Below, piece by piece: positions 1 through 8,528 of a stretch of 37,739 bases of DNA; the stretch's first letter is position 1, and every line of letters begins with the position of its first letter. The DNA lies in NCBI GenBank assembly GCA_030595185.1, contig JAUVDT010000009.1:1-37739 (forward strand). Direction: 5' to 3'. Origin of the DNA: Gammaproteobacteria bacterium. GTDB taxonomy: Bacteria > Pseudomonadota > Gammaproteobacteria > SZUA-229. Made by a program: the position numbers and the translations under genes. The notes beneath the pieces were generated by a model. It did no database searches, was not told the DNA's origin, and worked only from the letters and a program-made list of their open reading frames with translations.

Positions 1-480
1 AGGATTCTTTATTCTAGTAGGTCGGGAAAACTTTTGCCTACACGGATGTAGGTAAGGGGCGTGAGCATGGAGCGGAAGCTTCCCGACTTTTTAAATATTA
101 AGTCAAAATCAAAGGCGTCGGTAGTCGACCGACAACGAGTAACCTTTCTTGTACGCACAAGAAACGTCACCCAAAGACAGCGCCCCAGTTCACAAGCCCT
201 CATTAAAAAACAATGAGGTTCCCTCGTCAGTCGTAATATTAACGGCTGCTCGACAACTGCTCCTGCGTTGTTCTACTTACGGGCGTCCTGCCCTAATGCG
301 TAACTCGCAAATCATGAACTACATGATTCACTCAGACATCCACAGCAGACAAAATTGTATGGAACAATTTTGACCAGCTTCAGCTGGCCCGAAGGGTGAA
401 GGACATGGACGTCCTGAATAAAACCCCGCAGATATTACGCCTTCTTCGGCTTGCTCAGATGGGGAGGGTAATTCAAAAGC
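1..480. repeat. Non-coding mosaic of short palindromic/dispersed repeats
   Basis: Contains CCTACAcggaTGTAGG, enclosing GTCGGGAA...TTCCCGAC, GTCGACCGAC core, TTTCTTGTacgcACAAGAAA hairpin and CCAGCttcaGCTGG-like hairpin. Part (about 75-150) resembles 2685-2760. Small ORFs here show no family signal. Confidence 0.5.
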
Positions 481-611
481 TTTAAATCAAAACATTAGAT
501 AAAGTATTGTATTGGGAGTATAAATAATTACCATTTGTTGCGGCCCCCTTTTTTATTTTTTATACATGAAAAAAGTGACAGATAATAGACAAGAATTCGT
601 ACACTATTAAT

Positions 612-642
612 ATGATTATATCGACTTAATCGATATAATCAT
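612..642. promoter_or_regulatory. Perfect inverted repeat ATGATTATATCGA-cttaa-TCGATATAATCAT upstream of GGDEF/EAL gene
   Basis: 13-bp perfect arms, 5-nt spacer, ends 31 nt before the ATG at 674; no T-tract follows. Confidence 0.6.
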
Positions 643-673
643 TACCTTGGCAGTCTAATTAGGTACATGGCAA

Positions 674-2626
674 ATGGTTCATAATGTTTCCTTTAGCATT
701 GAAAATCAGGCAAAAATACATGCTGAGCAAATGTCTCTCATCGATAAAGAGTCTGTTGTATCAATCATTGGTGGTCTATGTACGGCGATATTTTATACGT
801 ATGTATTGAACGACAAAGTTCCATCCAATATATTATATATCTGGTTATCGATAATCAGTGTTGTTTATGTATTACGCTGGATAATAACCAGATACATCTA
901 TCCACTAAAAAATGCGCCAGAGAGTAATAGCTATAACTGGGAAAAAGTATACGTGCTGGGCACTGCGATTGCGGGAGCATGTTGGGGTGTAGGTAGTTAT
1001 TACATCTTTCCTGAGGATAACGTATTACTTGAAGCTGTCATTGTATTAACAATTGGCGGTCTTGTAGCTGCTGCATCGGTTGCTTATTCACCCAGTCGTT
1101 ATATTGGCTTTGCCTTTGCTTTTCCTGCAATAATTCCATTAAGTGTTTACTTTTTTTCAAAGCCCGGAAATGAATTTTTTTATATGGGTATGCTGATTTC
1201 AATTTATTTAGTGGTTATGGCAGCATCTAATCGCATGATGCATATTTCTAGCTCAAAAAGTATCAAATTAAAATTCAAAAACCAGGGGCTAATTGAAACC
1301 CTAAAAAATAAAATTATAAAAATTGAAGATATGTCGGGTGAAATGTCCTATCAGGCTTCTCACGATATGTTAACTGGTTTGGTAAATCGACGTGAATTTG
1401 AATCGATTTTAGAGAAAGCAGCTCATCATGTGACAATAAGTAAGAGAACATATGTTGTTTGTTATATTGATCTGGATGATTTTAAAATTATCAATGATAC
1501 TTGTGGGCATGTGGCGGGTGATGCCTTTATACAAAGTGTTGCTAAGTTGATAGATGAAACAACCAGAGGTACAGATCGCGTAGCGCGTATTGGTAGTGAT
1601 GAGTTTGGTTTATTGTTGCCAATGTGCAATATTGGAAAAGCTTGTGAAATTGCCGATGAAATTCGTAAAAAAATAAAAGCATTTGAGTTCTTGTGGGAAA
1701 ATAAACGACTGGATCTCAGTGCCAGTATAGGTTTGGTCGAAATAAATGAAAACACAACGAATATGTGTGATGTGTTGAAATCGGCAGATGCTGCCTGTTA
1801 TGTTGCAAAAGAGTTAGGTAAAAATAGAATTAGTGTTTTTAAAGAAGATGATGTAACTCATACGCGACATATAGATGATCTGCAAGGAGTGCAAGCCGTA
1901 AAAAAATCACTTTCTGAAGATCGCTTTGTTCTATATGCCCAGGAAATACGTTCAACAAGCAATGATGAAATAAAGTGGCATGGTGAACTATTAGTGCGGA
2001 TGCTAGGTGAGGATGATGAAATTATTCCTCCCGGAAAATTTATACCGGCAGCGGAGCGATACAACTTAATGACAGAAATTGATAAATGGGTTATTAATGA
2101 GTCCTTTGACTACGTCAAAAAATTGGAAGAAAAGTACAAAGGGTCTGTGTTGTGTGCAATCAACTTATCAGGTCAGTCAGTTTGTGATAAAGATTTTTTT
2201 GAGTATATTTTGGCTAAATTCATAGAGAAAAAAATATCTCCATTATCAATATGTTTTGAAATCACAGAAACCGCAGCAATTTCAAATTTTTTACATGCTG
2301 AAAAACTACTGAGAGAATTAAAGTTGATGGGTTGCCGTTTTTCGCTGGATGATTTTGGTAGTGGTCTGAGTTCGTTTGGCTATTTAAAAAGATTGGATGT
2401 GGATTATTTAAAGATTGACGGAAGTTTTGTTAAAACGATGATGGACGATGTTAAAGACTATGCCTTGGTGAAATCAATCAATCAAATCGGTAAAGAGATG
2501 GGAATGAAGACGATAGCTGAGTTTGTAGAAAATGAAGAATTACATAACGCTCTTATCGAACTAAATGTAGATTATGTGCAGGGTTATGGTATTGCCAAAC
2601 CGGTTCCGTTAAGCTCATTGATATAA
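674..2626 (+). CDS. Membrane GGDEF/EAL protein (c-di-GMP turnover)
   Basis: 650 aa; hydrophobic N-terminal TM region; GGDEF domain with RIGSDEF in place of GGDEF; EAL domain with ELLVR, NLSGQS, FEITET, LDDFGSG, YLKIDGSFV, AEFVE, QGYGIAKP. Confidence 0.93.
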   Translation: MVHNVSFSIENQAKIHAEQMSLIDKESVVSIIGGLCTAIFYTYVLNDKVPSNILYIWLSIISVVYVLRWIITRYIYPLKNAPESNSYNWEKVYVLGTAIAGACWGVGSYYIFPEDNVLLEAVIVLTIGGLVAAASVAYSPSRYIGFAFAFPAIIPLSVYFFSKPGNEFFYMGMLISIYLVVMAASNRMMHISSSKSIKLKFKNQGLIETLKNKIIKIEDMSGEMSYQASHDMLTGLVNRREFESILEKAAHHVTISKRTYVVCYIDLDDFKIINDTCGHVAGDAFIQSVAKLIDETTRGTDRVARIGSDEFGLLLPMCNIGKACEIADEIRKKIKAFEFLWENKRLDLSASIGLVEINENTTNMCDVLKSADAACYVAKELGKNRISVFKEDDVTHTRHIDDLQGVQAVKKSLSEDRFVLYAQEIRSTSNDEIKWHGELLVRMLGEDDEIIPPGKFIPAAERYNLMTEIDKWVINESFDYVKKLEEKYKGSVLCAINLSGQSVCDKDFFEYILAKFIEKKISPLSICFEITETAAISNFLHAEKLLRELKLMGCRFSLDDFGSGLSSFGYLKRLDVDYLKIDGSFVKTMMDDVKDYALVKSINQIGKEMGMKTIAEFVENEELHNALIELNVDYVQGYGIAKPVPLSSLI

Positions 2627-2631
2627 TGAGT

Positions 2632-2650
2632 TGGGTTTATAAAAAACCCA
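2632..2650 (+). terminator. Candidate terminator after GGDEF/EAL gene
   Basis: TGGGTTT-ataaa-AAACCCA stem directly after stop codon; only a delayed T-run. Confidence 0.45.
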
Positions 2651-2663
2651 GGTAGGAATTTTT

Positions 2664-2911
2664 TGTAGGTTGGGGTGAGAATGCGAACCCCAACTTTTAA
2701 AGAATAAGTCAAAATAGTCGGTCGACTATCTGCGCTGTTGACTTTGATCTTATTTAATAATTGGGAGAAGCTCAGCTCGTAGACCTCATCTACGTGACAG
2801 ACTTTACGCCTTAGGTTGGGTGCAGATTCATCACACTCCCTGATAAACTATTAGCTAAACAGTTTATCGAGAGAGATACAAGGTTGGGTTGAGGAACGAA
2901 ACCCAACAAAG
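2664..2911. repeat. Cluster of TAGGTTGGG...CCCAAC palindromic elements
   Basis: TAGGTTGGGGTGAGAATGCGAACCCCAAC (2666-2694) and AAGGTTGGGTTGAGGAACGAAACCCAAC (2880-2907), with a GTCGGTCGAC-containing palindrome between. Confidence 0.65.
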
Positions 2912-2933
2912 AATTTATCCATATAACCAGTAT

Positions 2934-2987
2934 TTACTCATCTGGTTTCATTTCAATTTCTAATGTTTCTCCATTATCGAGCTTCAT
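2934..2987 (-). CDS. Possible 17-aa micro-ORF MKLDNGETLEIEMKPDE
   Basis: ATG on minus strand with AAGGA about 6 nt upstream; in-frame upstream stop; absent from supplied ORF track because of length. Confidence 0.2.
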   Translation of the reverse strand: MKLDNGETLEIEMKPDE

Positions 2988-3191
2988 TTGTCGTCCTTGT
3001 TTTTATTGATTTCTATACTGACAATAAATAGCTAATACCACAATAGTTATTTATGACCTACTTATGTCCATTTAATTCGTTAATAGTGCGTTAAGTCACT
3101 GATTTTATATATAAAGCATCTATACTTGATGTTAAATATAATAATAAGTTCTATAACATAGCCAATTACACTGGCTTAGCAGTACTAAAGA

Positions 3192-4565
3192 ATGCATTTA
3201 CTTAATCATATAAATAGTTTAATTAACTGGTTTCAGCCAGATCAAACCCTTATTGAAAAGCTGTCTGTCGGCAAGCATGAAGGTGCGCGTTTATGTCGGC
3301 TTAATATAATTACATCATTAATTACTTCTATTGTTATTTTCATTATGTTTTTGATCAGGATGAAAATTGAAGGTTTGATGAGTGTTACGCTTTATAGTCT
3401 TCTTGCTGCAAGTATCATTATTTCTACATTACCTTTTATTATAAAGCGAACTGGTAAATATCAGATTGCTAATATTGTTATTGTCACTATTGCGCTTATT
3501 GTTATTCCTATCCGTATTATTGACACTGGGGGGCTCAGTTCTGCTGTATTAAGCTGGTATCTAGGAGCGTGTCTGATTTTTTTTGTTATTGGATCTACAA
3601 GGCTGGGTATCATTGCCTATGTGATTTCAATCTTTGAGTTGTTTATGATTTACCTGGCGATAAAATTATCCTGGGTGACGATTGTATTTAAGCCATCTGA
3701 TGATGTTCAGTTCTGGGTTTTTAGTTTAGCGCTCACATTGAGCATTGCTGTTATTTATTGGTATGAAAAGCAGCGGTTGAAAAATATTCAGGAACTGAAA
3801 GAGAAGAATCAAAAAATATCTTCCGATAATAAATTGTTGGCGACCCAAAAATTTAAGCTTGAAAGGGCTAATCTGGATAAGTCGACTCTGCTTAATGTAC
3901 TGTGCCATGATATTGGAAACCCGCTTCAGGTTATTCTTTCATTTGCGGAATTTATAGAAGATGATCAGCCTGAGAACCCTGAAGTGAAAAATATTATTAA
4001 AGGGGCTACTGTCATTAATCAAGTTATTGATCATGTAAGGTTGCTCCAGGTTGCTGACACTAAGGCTAACGGTCTGGAATTGTTGCCTGTTAAACTCAGT
4101 GAATGTATTGAGCAGGCCATTTTTATTTTTGATAACAAGCTTCAGGAAAAAGAACTGTCGATTAGCTATGACAAAGCTTTAATGGAAAAAATGGCTGTAA
4201 TTGCAGAACCTGTTTCGCTGAGTAATTTTGTTATTAACAATATTTTTTCTAATGCCATTAAGTTTTCAGAAAAAGGCAGCACTATTAATGTTAATGCTGT
4301 AATTGATAATGAATTTATTCATTTATCGATACAGGATCATGGTATTGGTATGCCACCGGAAATTTTAGATAATTTGTTTATTGTCAGTAAATTAGCAACT
4401 CGTCCCGGTACACAGGGTGAAACAGGCACTGGTCTGGGCATGAAAGTGATGAATTCTTATGTTAATAGTTTTGGTGGGCGTATTGAGATTGAATCTGTGT
4501 CACAAGATATTGATACGCGTAATCACGGTACAACGTTTCATATCTGGCTAAAAAATGGAGAATGA
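3192..4565 (+). CDS. Sensor histidine kinase with 6-TM N-terminal input region
   Basis: 457 aa; about 6 hydrophobic segments; H-box CHDIGNPLQ; N-box NNIFSNAIKF; G-boxes DHGIGMP and GTGLGM; no REC or HPt. Confidence 0.88.
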   Translation: MHLLNHINSLINWFQPDQTLIEKLSVGKHEGARLCRLNIITSLITSIVIFIMFLIRMKIEGLMSVTLYSLLAASIIISTLPFIIKRTGKYQIANIVIVTIALIVIPIRIIDTGGLSSAVLSWYLGACLIFFVIGSTRLGIIAYVISIFELFMIYLAIKLSWVTIVFKPSDDVQFWVFSLALTLSIAVIYWYEKQRLKNIQELKEKNQKISSDNKLLATQKFKLERANLDKSTLLNVLCHDIGNPLQVILSFAEFIEDDQPENPEVKNIIKGATVINQVIDHVRLLQVADTKANGLELLPVKLSECIEQAIFIFDNKLQEKELSISYDKALMEKMAVIAEPVSLSNFVINNIFSNAIKFSEKGSTINVNAVIDNEFIHLSIQDHGIGMPPEILDNLFIVSKLATRPGTQGETGTGLGMKVMNSYVNSFGGRIEIESVSQDIDTRNHGTTFHIWLKNGE

Positions 4566-4691
4566 CTTGATGAAAATATATTTTTTTCAAACGCTAGCTA
4601 TAAGATAAATTAAAACACTATAGCTGCCTAATTATAGCTGAAGTGTTTATTGATTCTGTCTGATGAAACTGGAATTAATGTATCTAATAAA

Positions 4692-5741
4692 TTAGATCGT
4701 TTCTGTATTCACATCTTCTTTTTTATTTTGTACTTCTGAGGTAGATCGTCGATCACTTGCTTTACGACGGTCATGTTTAATAGATAATCCTTGATTATCA
4801 ATAAACGGAAGTTTTACAGCATTGAGTACTCGTCTGTCTTGCTTGGTGCGTAATACACGATTACGCCCACTGTCTGTAGCGGTTTTTTTGCGGCGTCTAT
4901 CTTGCGCAAATACCAGTCGCTCCATAATACGTATTTCTCGTTTTGTCAGGTTTAGTGCGGCTTCTACCCATATCTTTGTTATATCAAGTAATTCATCATA
5001 AGAGATCGGACTGAAGCGTTGTCTTGCTGCGTTAATTGCTCTTAAACCATTGCTCGATCGAGAATGTTGTTTGATATATTGACTAACTGTTTGTTTGCCT
5101 TCGCCATCTTCAGCCAGTACGTCGACAACACCTATTTCATATAACTCATCTGCTCGATACACTTTTCCTGAGGTGATCATTCTTTCTGCTTCGACTATGC
5201 CAATACGACGTGCAAGTAAACTGTAAGCGCCCATACCGGGAAAAAGATTAAACAGAATTTCTGGCAAGCCAAGTTCAGCACTGCGTTCGGCAATTAAAAT
5301 ATTGCTGGAAAGTGCCGCTTCAAACCCACCGCCAAGTGCCGATCCTTCAACAAGCGATATAGTAGTAAGTGGTCGATGCATATTGACTGCGTTGTTATAT
5401 AAAATATCGATACAAGATGTTGCGTATTGAAGCAGATGATCACGATCCTTATTTAAGATATATTCTGCAAATAAATTAAGGTCACCCCCTAGGTTAAATG
5501 TATTGGGAACCTGAGAAGCAGTAATAATATAGTTTATTGGATATAATGCTGAAAATTGTGGTGATTCAAAACTATCAAAAATTGATTGTTGTAATTGTTT
5601 TAACTCAGACAATAAGGTTGGTGTGATGCATGGCCTAGGTTGTGGGTTCATGTAACACCACAAAGAGCCCTGATCAGGATCATAACGAATATTTAGTTGT
5701 TCGTAATTTTTGAGAATAGGATTTAGTTTATTAGGCGTCAT
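4692..5741 (-). CDS. rpfF: RpfF-like crotonase-fold DSF synthase with C-terminal DRR-rich extension
   Basis: FNLGGDLNLF, ALGGGFEAALS, GLPEILFNLFPGMGAYS and IWVEAALNL match the RpfF pattern; the two Glu (FEAAL and GLPE) are 20 residues apart as in RpfF. Confidence 0.83.
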   Translation of the reverse strand: MTPNKLNPILKNYEQLNIRYDPDQGSLWCYMNPQPRPCITPTLLSELKQLQQSIFDSFESPQFSALYPINYIITASQVPNTFNLGGDLNLFAEYILNKDRDHLLQYATSCIDILYNNAVNMHRPLTTISLVEGSALGGGFEAALSSNILIAERSAELGLPEILFNLFPGMGAYSLLARRIGIVEAERMITSGKVYRADELYEIGVVDVLAEDGEGKQTVSQYIKQHSRSSNGLRAINAARQRFSPISYDELLDITKIWVEAALNLTKREIRIMERLVFAQDRRRKKTATDSGRNRVLRTKQDRRVLNAVKLPFIDNQGLSIKHDRRKASDRRSTSEVQNKKEDVNTETI

Positions 5742-5968
5742 ATCAACTGCAACTTTTTAATGTTTGTATTAAAGTTTTTATTATTATAAATAGACTATAG
5801 AAGAGAACTTCTAATCTCTCCATTATAATTACGTTTTATAGGATAAAAGAGTAATAAAAAGGGTATTAAAGGTTGGAATAATGCTAAATACTTATCATTT
5901 GTATTAAATTATTTTGTTTTTTAGTAATAATTAAAGGCAGGCCTATACGGATATGAATCTCCCCCAGT

Positions 5969-6360
5969 TTAACGGATACTTTTAATCAGAGGCAAAAGTC
6001 TCTTATTAATGCCTTGAAAATATTCATTACCATTGATGAGTAATGCGATAAATACTAACGTCATAATAATGCCTGCGTAAACGGCGACATGAATCAGACG
6101 TAGCCAGACTGTTAGTAGTGCCAGATTTTTATTGACCTCTCTTAATAAAACATACAACACCCGTGCTACGGTGATATCCAGAATTATCATGATGATGTCA
6201 CTGGCTATACTCAGGCGAAATAAAGATTCAGAGGCTTGCAGGTTTTTAAAGGTGGCGTTAGCGTCATTAGGGATGATCAGTTGCATACGAAAAAAAACTC
6301 GGCGAAGATGCCAAGTACAATAATGCCGAGATAACTAATGCCGCCGATAATAGCTATGTT
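5969..6360 (-). pseudogene. DUF4386-like membrane protein remnant
   Basis: ORF 5969..6286 (ASESLFRLSIASDIIMIILDITVARVLYVLLREVNKNLALL) resembles DUF4386. N-terminal IIGGISYLGIIVLGIFAEFF lies in another frame, broken at an 8-A run (6290-6297). C-terminus also short. Confidence 0.6.
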
Positions 6361-6947
6361 TTTTTAGATAGCATTGGAGTAGAGGTAGTCATGTATAAAG
6401 TTCCATTTACTGGTATAACAGATTCTTGTTATAGCGACTTAAATGTTAATACTATAACAATGCAAGTGCTTCATCATCTGGTTTTTAAATCAATGAGTCA
6501 GGCTCGTAAAAGGTGCTGCAAGAACTCAGGATCGACCAATATAGATAACTGAATTGTGTATTTAATCACCAATGACTAGGCTTTAATTTGTTTATATATT
6601 ATTCGAATTTCTTTTAAATAATTCATATGTTTATGTCAAGATTAGTTTTTAATCAAAAACTGGAAAGATCGCTGTAGCATAGCTTTCCAAATATTCTTAT
6701 CAGCTTTCCCACAAACTTATCCACAAGTATTGTGAATAAAAAAACAAAGGTGATGTTATAAAAAATAAGCACTCATGCATACCGCCTTATTAATAAGCCT
6801 TAACAAAAGCAATGGATATCAAAGCATTCATTCATTTCTTTTTATGAGAAAATATCAAACTCGGTGATATCTGATTTTTAATCAGATTTAAAGCTAATAG
6901 TCAGTTTATTCCTTACTGAGTGTTCATTAAAAGCGATGTTTTTTTGA

Positions 6948-6976
6948 CTTGAAAGTATGAAGCCTCACCTCCATAT
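6948..6976 (+). promoter_or_regulatory. Candidate sigma32-type promoter of htpX
   Basis: CTTGAAA (6948-6954), 13-nt spacer, CCTCCATAT (6968-6976), close to the heat-shock consensus. Confidence 0.55.
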
Positions 6977-7002
6977 TCTCAACGTGTCTACTTTGAGAAT
7001 AT
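6973..7002 (+). promoter_or_regulatory. 9-bp palindrome/hairpin ATATTCTCA...TGAGAATAT upstream of htpX
   Basis: Perfect 9-bp arms, 12-nt loop; overlaps the candidate -10 and includes the GAGAA purine tract before ATG 7010. Confidence 0.6.
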
Positions 7003-7009
7003 TTAACTA

Positions 7010-7894
7010 ATGAAACGAATTGTTTACTTTTTGCTAACCAATATAGCCATCATGCTGGTATTAAGTGTGGTGTTACAGCTATTAGGTGTTGAATCTATCC
7101 TTCAAAATAATGGTACAGATCTGGATCTACAGGCTTTATTGATCTTTTCAGCCGTATTTGGAATGGGTGGTTCTTTCATCTCTTTAATGATGTCTAAATG
7201 GATGGCAAAACGTATGAGTGGGGCTGAAGTTATTAAGCGGCCTCGTAACGGTACTGAACAGTGGCTTGTGGACACTGTGCAACGACTGTCTCAAAAAGCG
7301 GGCATAGGTATGCCGGAAGTTGCTATTTTTCATACTGAGGAAATTAATGCCTTTGCCACGGGTATGAGCCGTAATAATGCCCTGGTAGCTGTGAGTAGTG
7401 GTTTACTGAGTAATATGAGTGAGAATGAAGCAGAGGCGGTTATTGGGCATGAAATTGCTCATGTGGCGAATGGTGATATGGTAACGCTGACTTTGATTCA
7501 AGGTGTTGTTAACAGTTTTGTTATTTTTATTTCACGTATTGTTGGTTTCTTTGTCGATCGTGTATTGCTTAAAAATGAACGTGGGCATGGCATGGGTTAT
7601 TACATTGCCTCATTTGTTGCGCAAATTGTCTTTGGTATTTTAGCAAGTGGTATTGTGATGTACTTCTCTCGCTGGCGTGAATTTAGAGCAGATGAGGGTG
7701 GTGCTGAATTGGCGGGTACTCGTAATATGATTGCGGCGCTTGAGAAATTAAGGCGTAATTCTGGTGCCAGTGAAATGCCTGAGCAAATGGCTGCTTTTGC
7801 TATTTCTGGTGGAACAAAAAGTAGTTTTAAAAAGTTTTTTATGAGTCATCCTCCTTTAGAGGATAGAATCAGGGCTTTAAAAGCAACGTTGTAA
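7010..7894 (+). CDS. htpX: Membrane zinc metalloprotease HtpX
   Basis: HEIAH motif, [41 protein letters not shown]-terminal SHPPLEDRI. Confidence 0.97.
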   Translation: MKRIVYFLLTNIAIMLVLSVVLQLLGVESILQNNGTDLDLQALLIFSAVFGMGGSFISLMMSKWMAKRMSGAEVIKRPRNGTEQWLVDTVQRLSQKAGIGMPEVAIFHTEEINAFATGMSRNNALVAVSSGLLSNMSENEAEAVIGHEIAHVANGDMVTLTLIQGVVNSFVIFISRIVGFFVDRVLLKNERGHGMGYYIASFVAQIVFGILASGIVMYFSRWREFRADEGGAELAGTRNMIAALEKLRRNSGASEMPEQMAAFAISGGTKSSFKKFFMSHPPLEDRIRALKATL

Positions 7895-7924
7895 TTTTTA
7901 ATGTTGAAGAGTATTGGTTTAACT

Positions 7925-7962
7925 AAAAAGCCATTCCTTATTGTTTAGGAATGGCATTTTTT
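7925..7962. terminator. Bidirectional rho-independent terminator
   Basis: AAAAAGCCATTCCT-TATTGTTT-AGGAATGGCATTTTTT between convergent htpX and DUF302 gene. Confidence 0.88.
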
Positions 7963-7968
7963 AAATGC

Positions 7969-8433
7969 TTAATTATTACCAGTAGCGAAATTGCTCAATT
8001 TGTTTAAAGCACCTGTCATTTTTTTAAGAATCTTAGCGCGGTCTTTAATGTGGTGACGTTCCGCAATGAATGCAGGGTCGTTGTAGCTTAGATAGACATT
8101 TCCTTTAGCATCTTCCCATGCCAACGCTTTCATTGGTAAATCGATACCTGCCGTTTGGTTAGATGTAAACATGTGGCTTCCTAACTTAGGGTTACCAAAC
8201 ATCAGTAATTCTGTTGGGCGTAATGGAATGTTAACCGCATTGGCTTTTGCACTGTGTTTCCAGCGTAAAGCGACGGTGATGCCTTTCTTTTTTAGGATGT
8301 TTTCAAGACGATCTAATGTAATTGATACTGAGTGTTTGCTTTTTTTAGTGATTAGGCCGTCTTCGTGTCCCGCGTTAGCGATGAGTGGTGATAAACCGAG
8401 TAGAAATGACAACGTAATAATGAGTTTTTTCAT
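7969..8433 (-). CDS. Secreted DUF302-family protein
   Basis: Signal peptide MKKLIITLSFLLGLSPLIANAG; LLMFGNPKLGSHMFTSNQTAGIDLPMKALAWEDAKGNVYLSYNDP is typical of DUF302. Confidence 0.85.
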   Translation of the reverse strand: MKKLIITLSFLLGLSPLIANAGHEDGLITKKSKHSVSITLDRLENILKKKGITVALRWKHSAKANAVNIPLRPTELLMFGNPKLGSHMFTSNQTAGIDLPMKALAWEDAKGNVYLSYNDPAFIAERHHIKDRAKILKKMTGALNKLSNFATGNN

Positions 8434-8470
8434 AGAAATATCCTTTTATTTATTTTTTATTAGTAATTTA

Positions 8471-8516
8471 CGGTCGTAGTGTACGACCGGTCGAGCTCAA
8501 AAAAGTTTACTTTTTT
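8471..8516. repeat. Two adjacent hairpins in intergenic gap
   Basis: CGGTCGT-agtgt-ACGACCG (8471-8489) and AAAAAAGT-tt-ACTTTTTT (8499-8516). Both lie downstream of the minus-strand FimX-like gene and may terminate it. Confidence 0.5.
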
Positions 8517-8528
8517 CTTGTAGAGAGC

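Noticed and set aside
9-373. Supplied ORFs 9..203 (-) and 149..373 (+)
   Set aside because: They overlap the palindromic repeat mosaic, overlap one another and show no domain-like composition.
1462-2064. Minus-strand ORFs inside the GGDEF/EAL gene
   Set aside because: Antisense to a strongly supported CDS; Ser/Ile-rich shadow translations.
2664-2911. CRISPR array
   Set aside because: Repeats are palindromic, only two similar units, irregular spacing, no cas genes.
4613-4650. AAACACT...AGTGTTT as a strong terminator between the kinase and the RpfF-like gene
   Set aside because: Arms are only 7 bp with a long loop and no T-tract; weak.
6132-6323. Plus-strand ORF over the DUF4386 remnant
   Set aside because: Antisense of the recognised DUF4386-like sequence, no family signal.
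6718-6726. Replication origin based on TTATCCACA
   Set aside because: Only one consensus DnaA box, no dnaA/dnaN/gidA neighbours and no AT-rich unwinding array.
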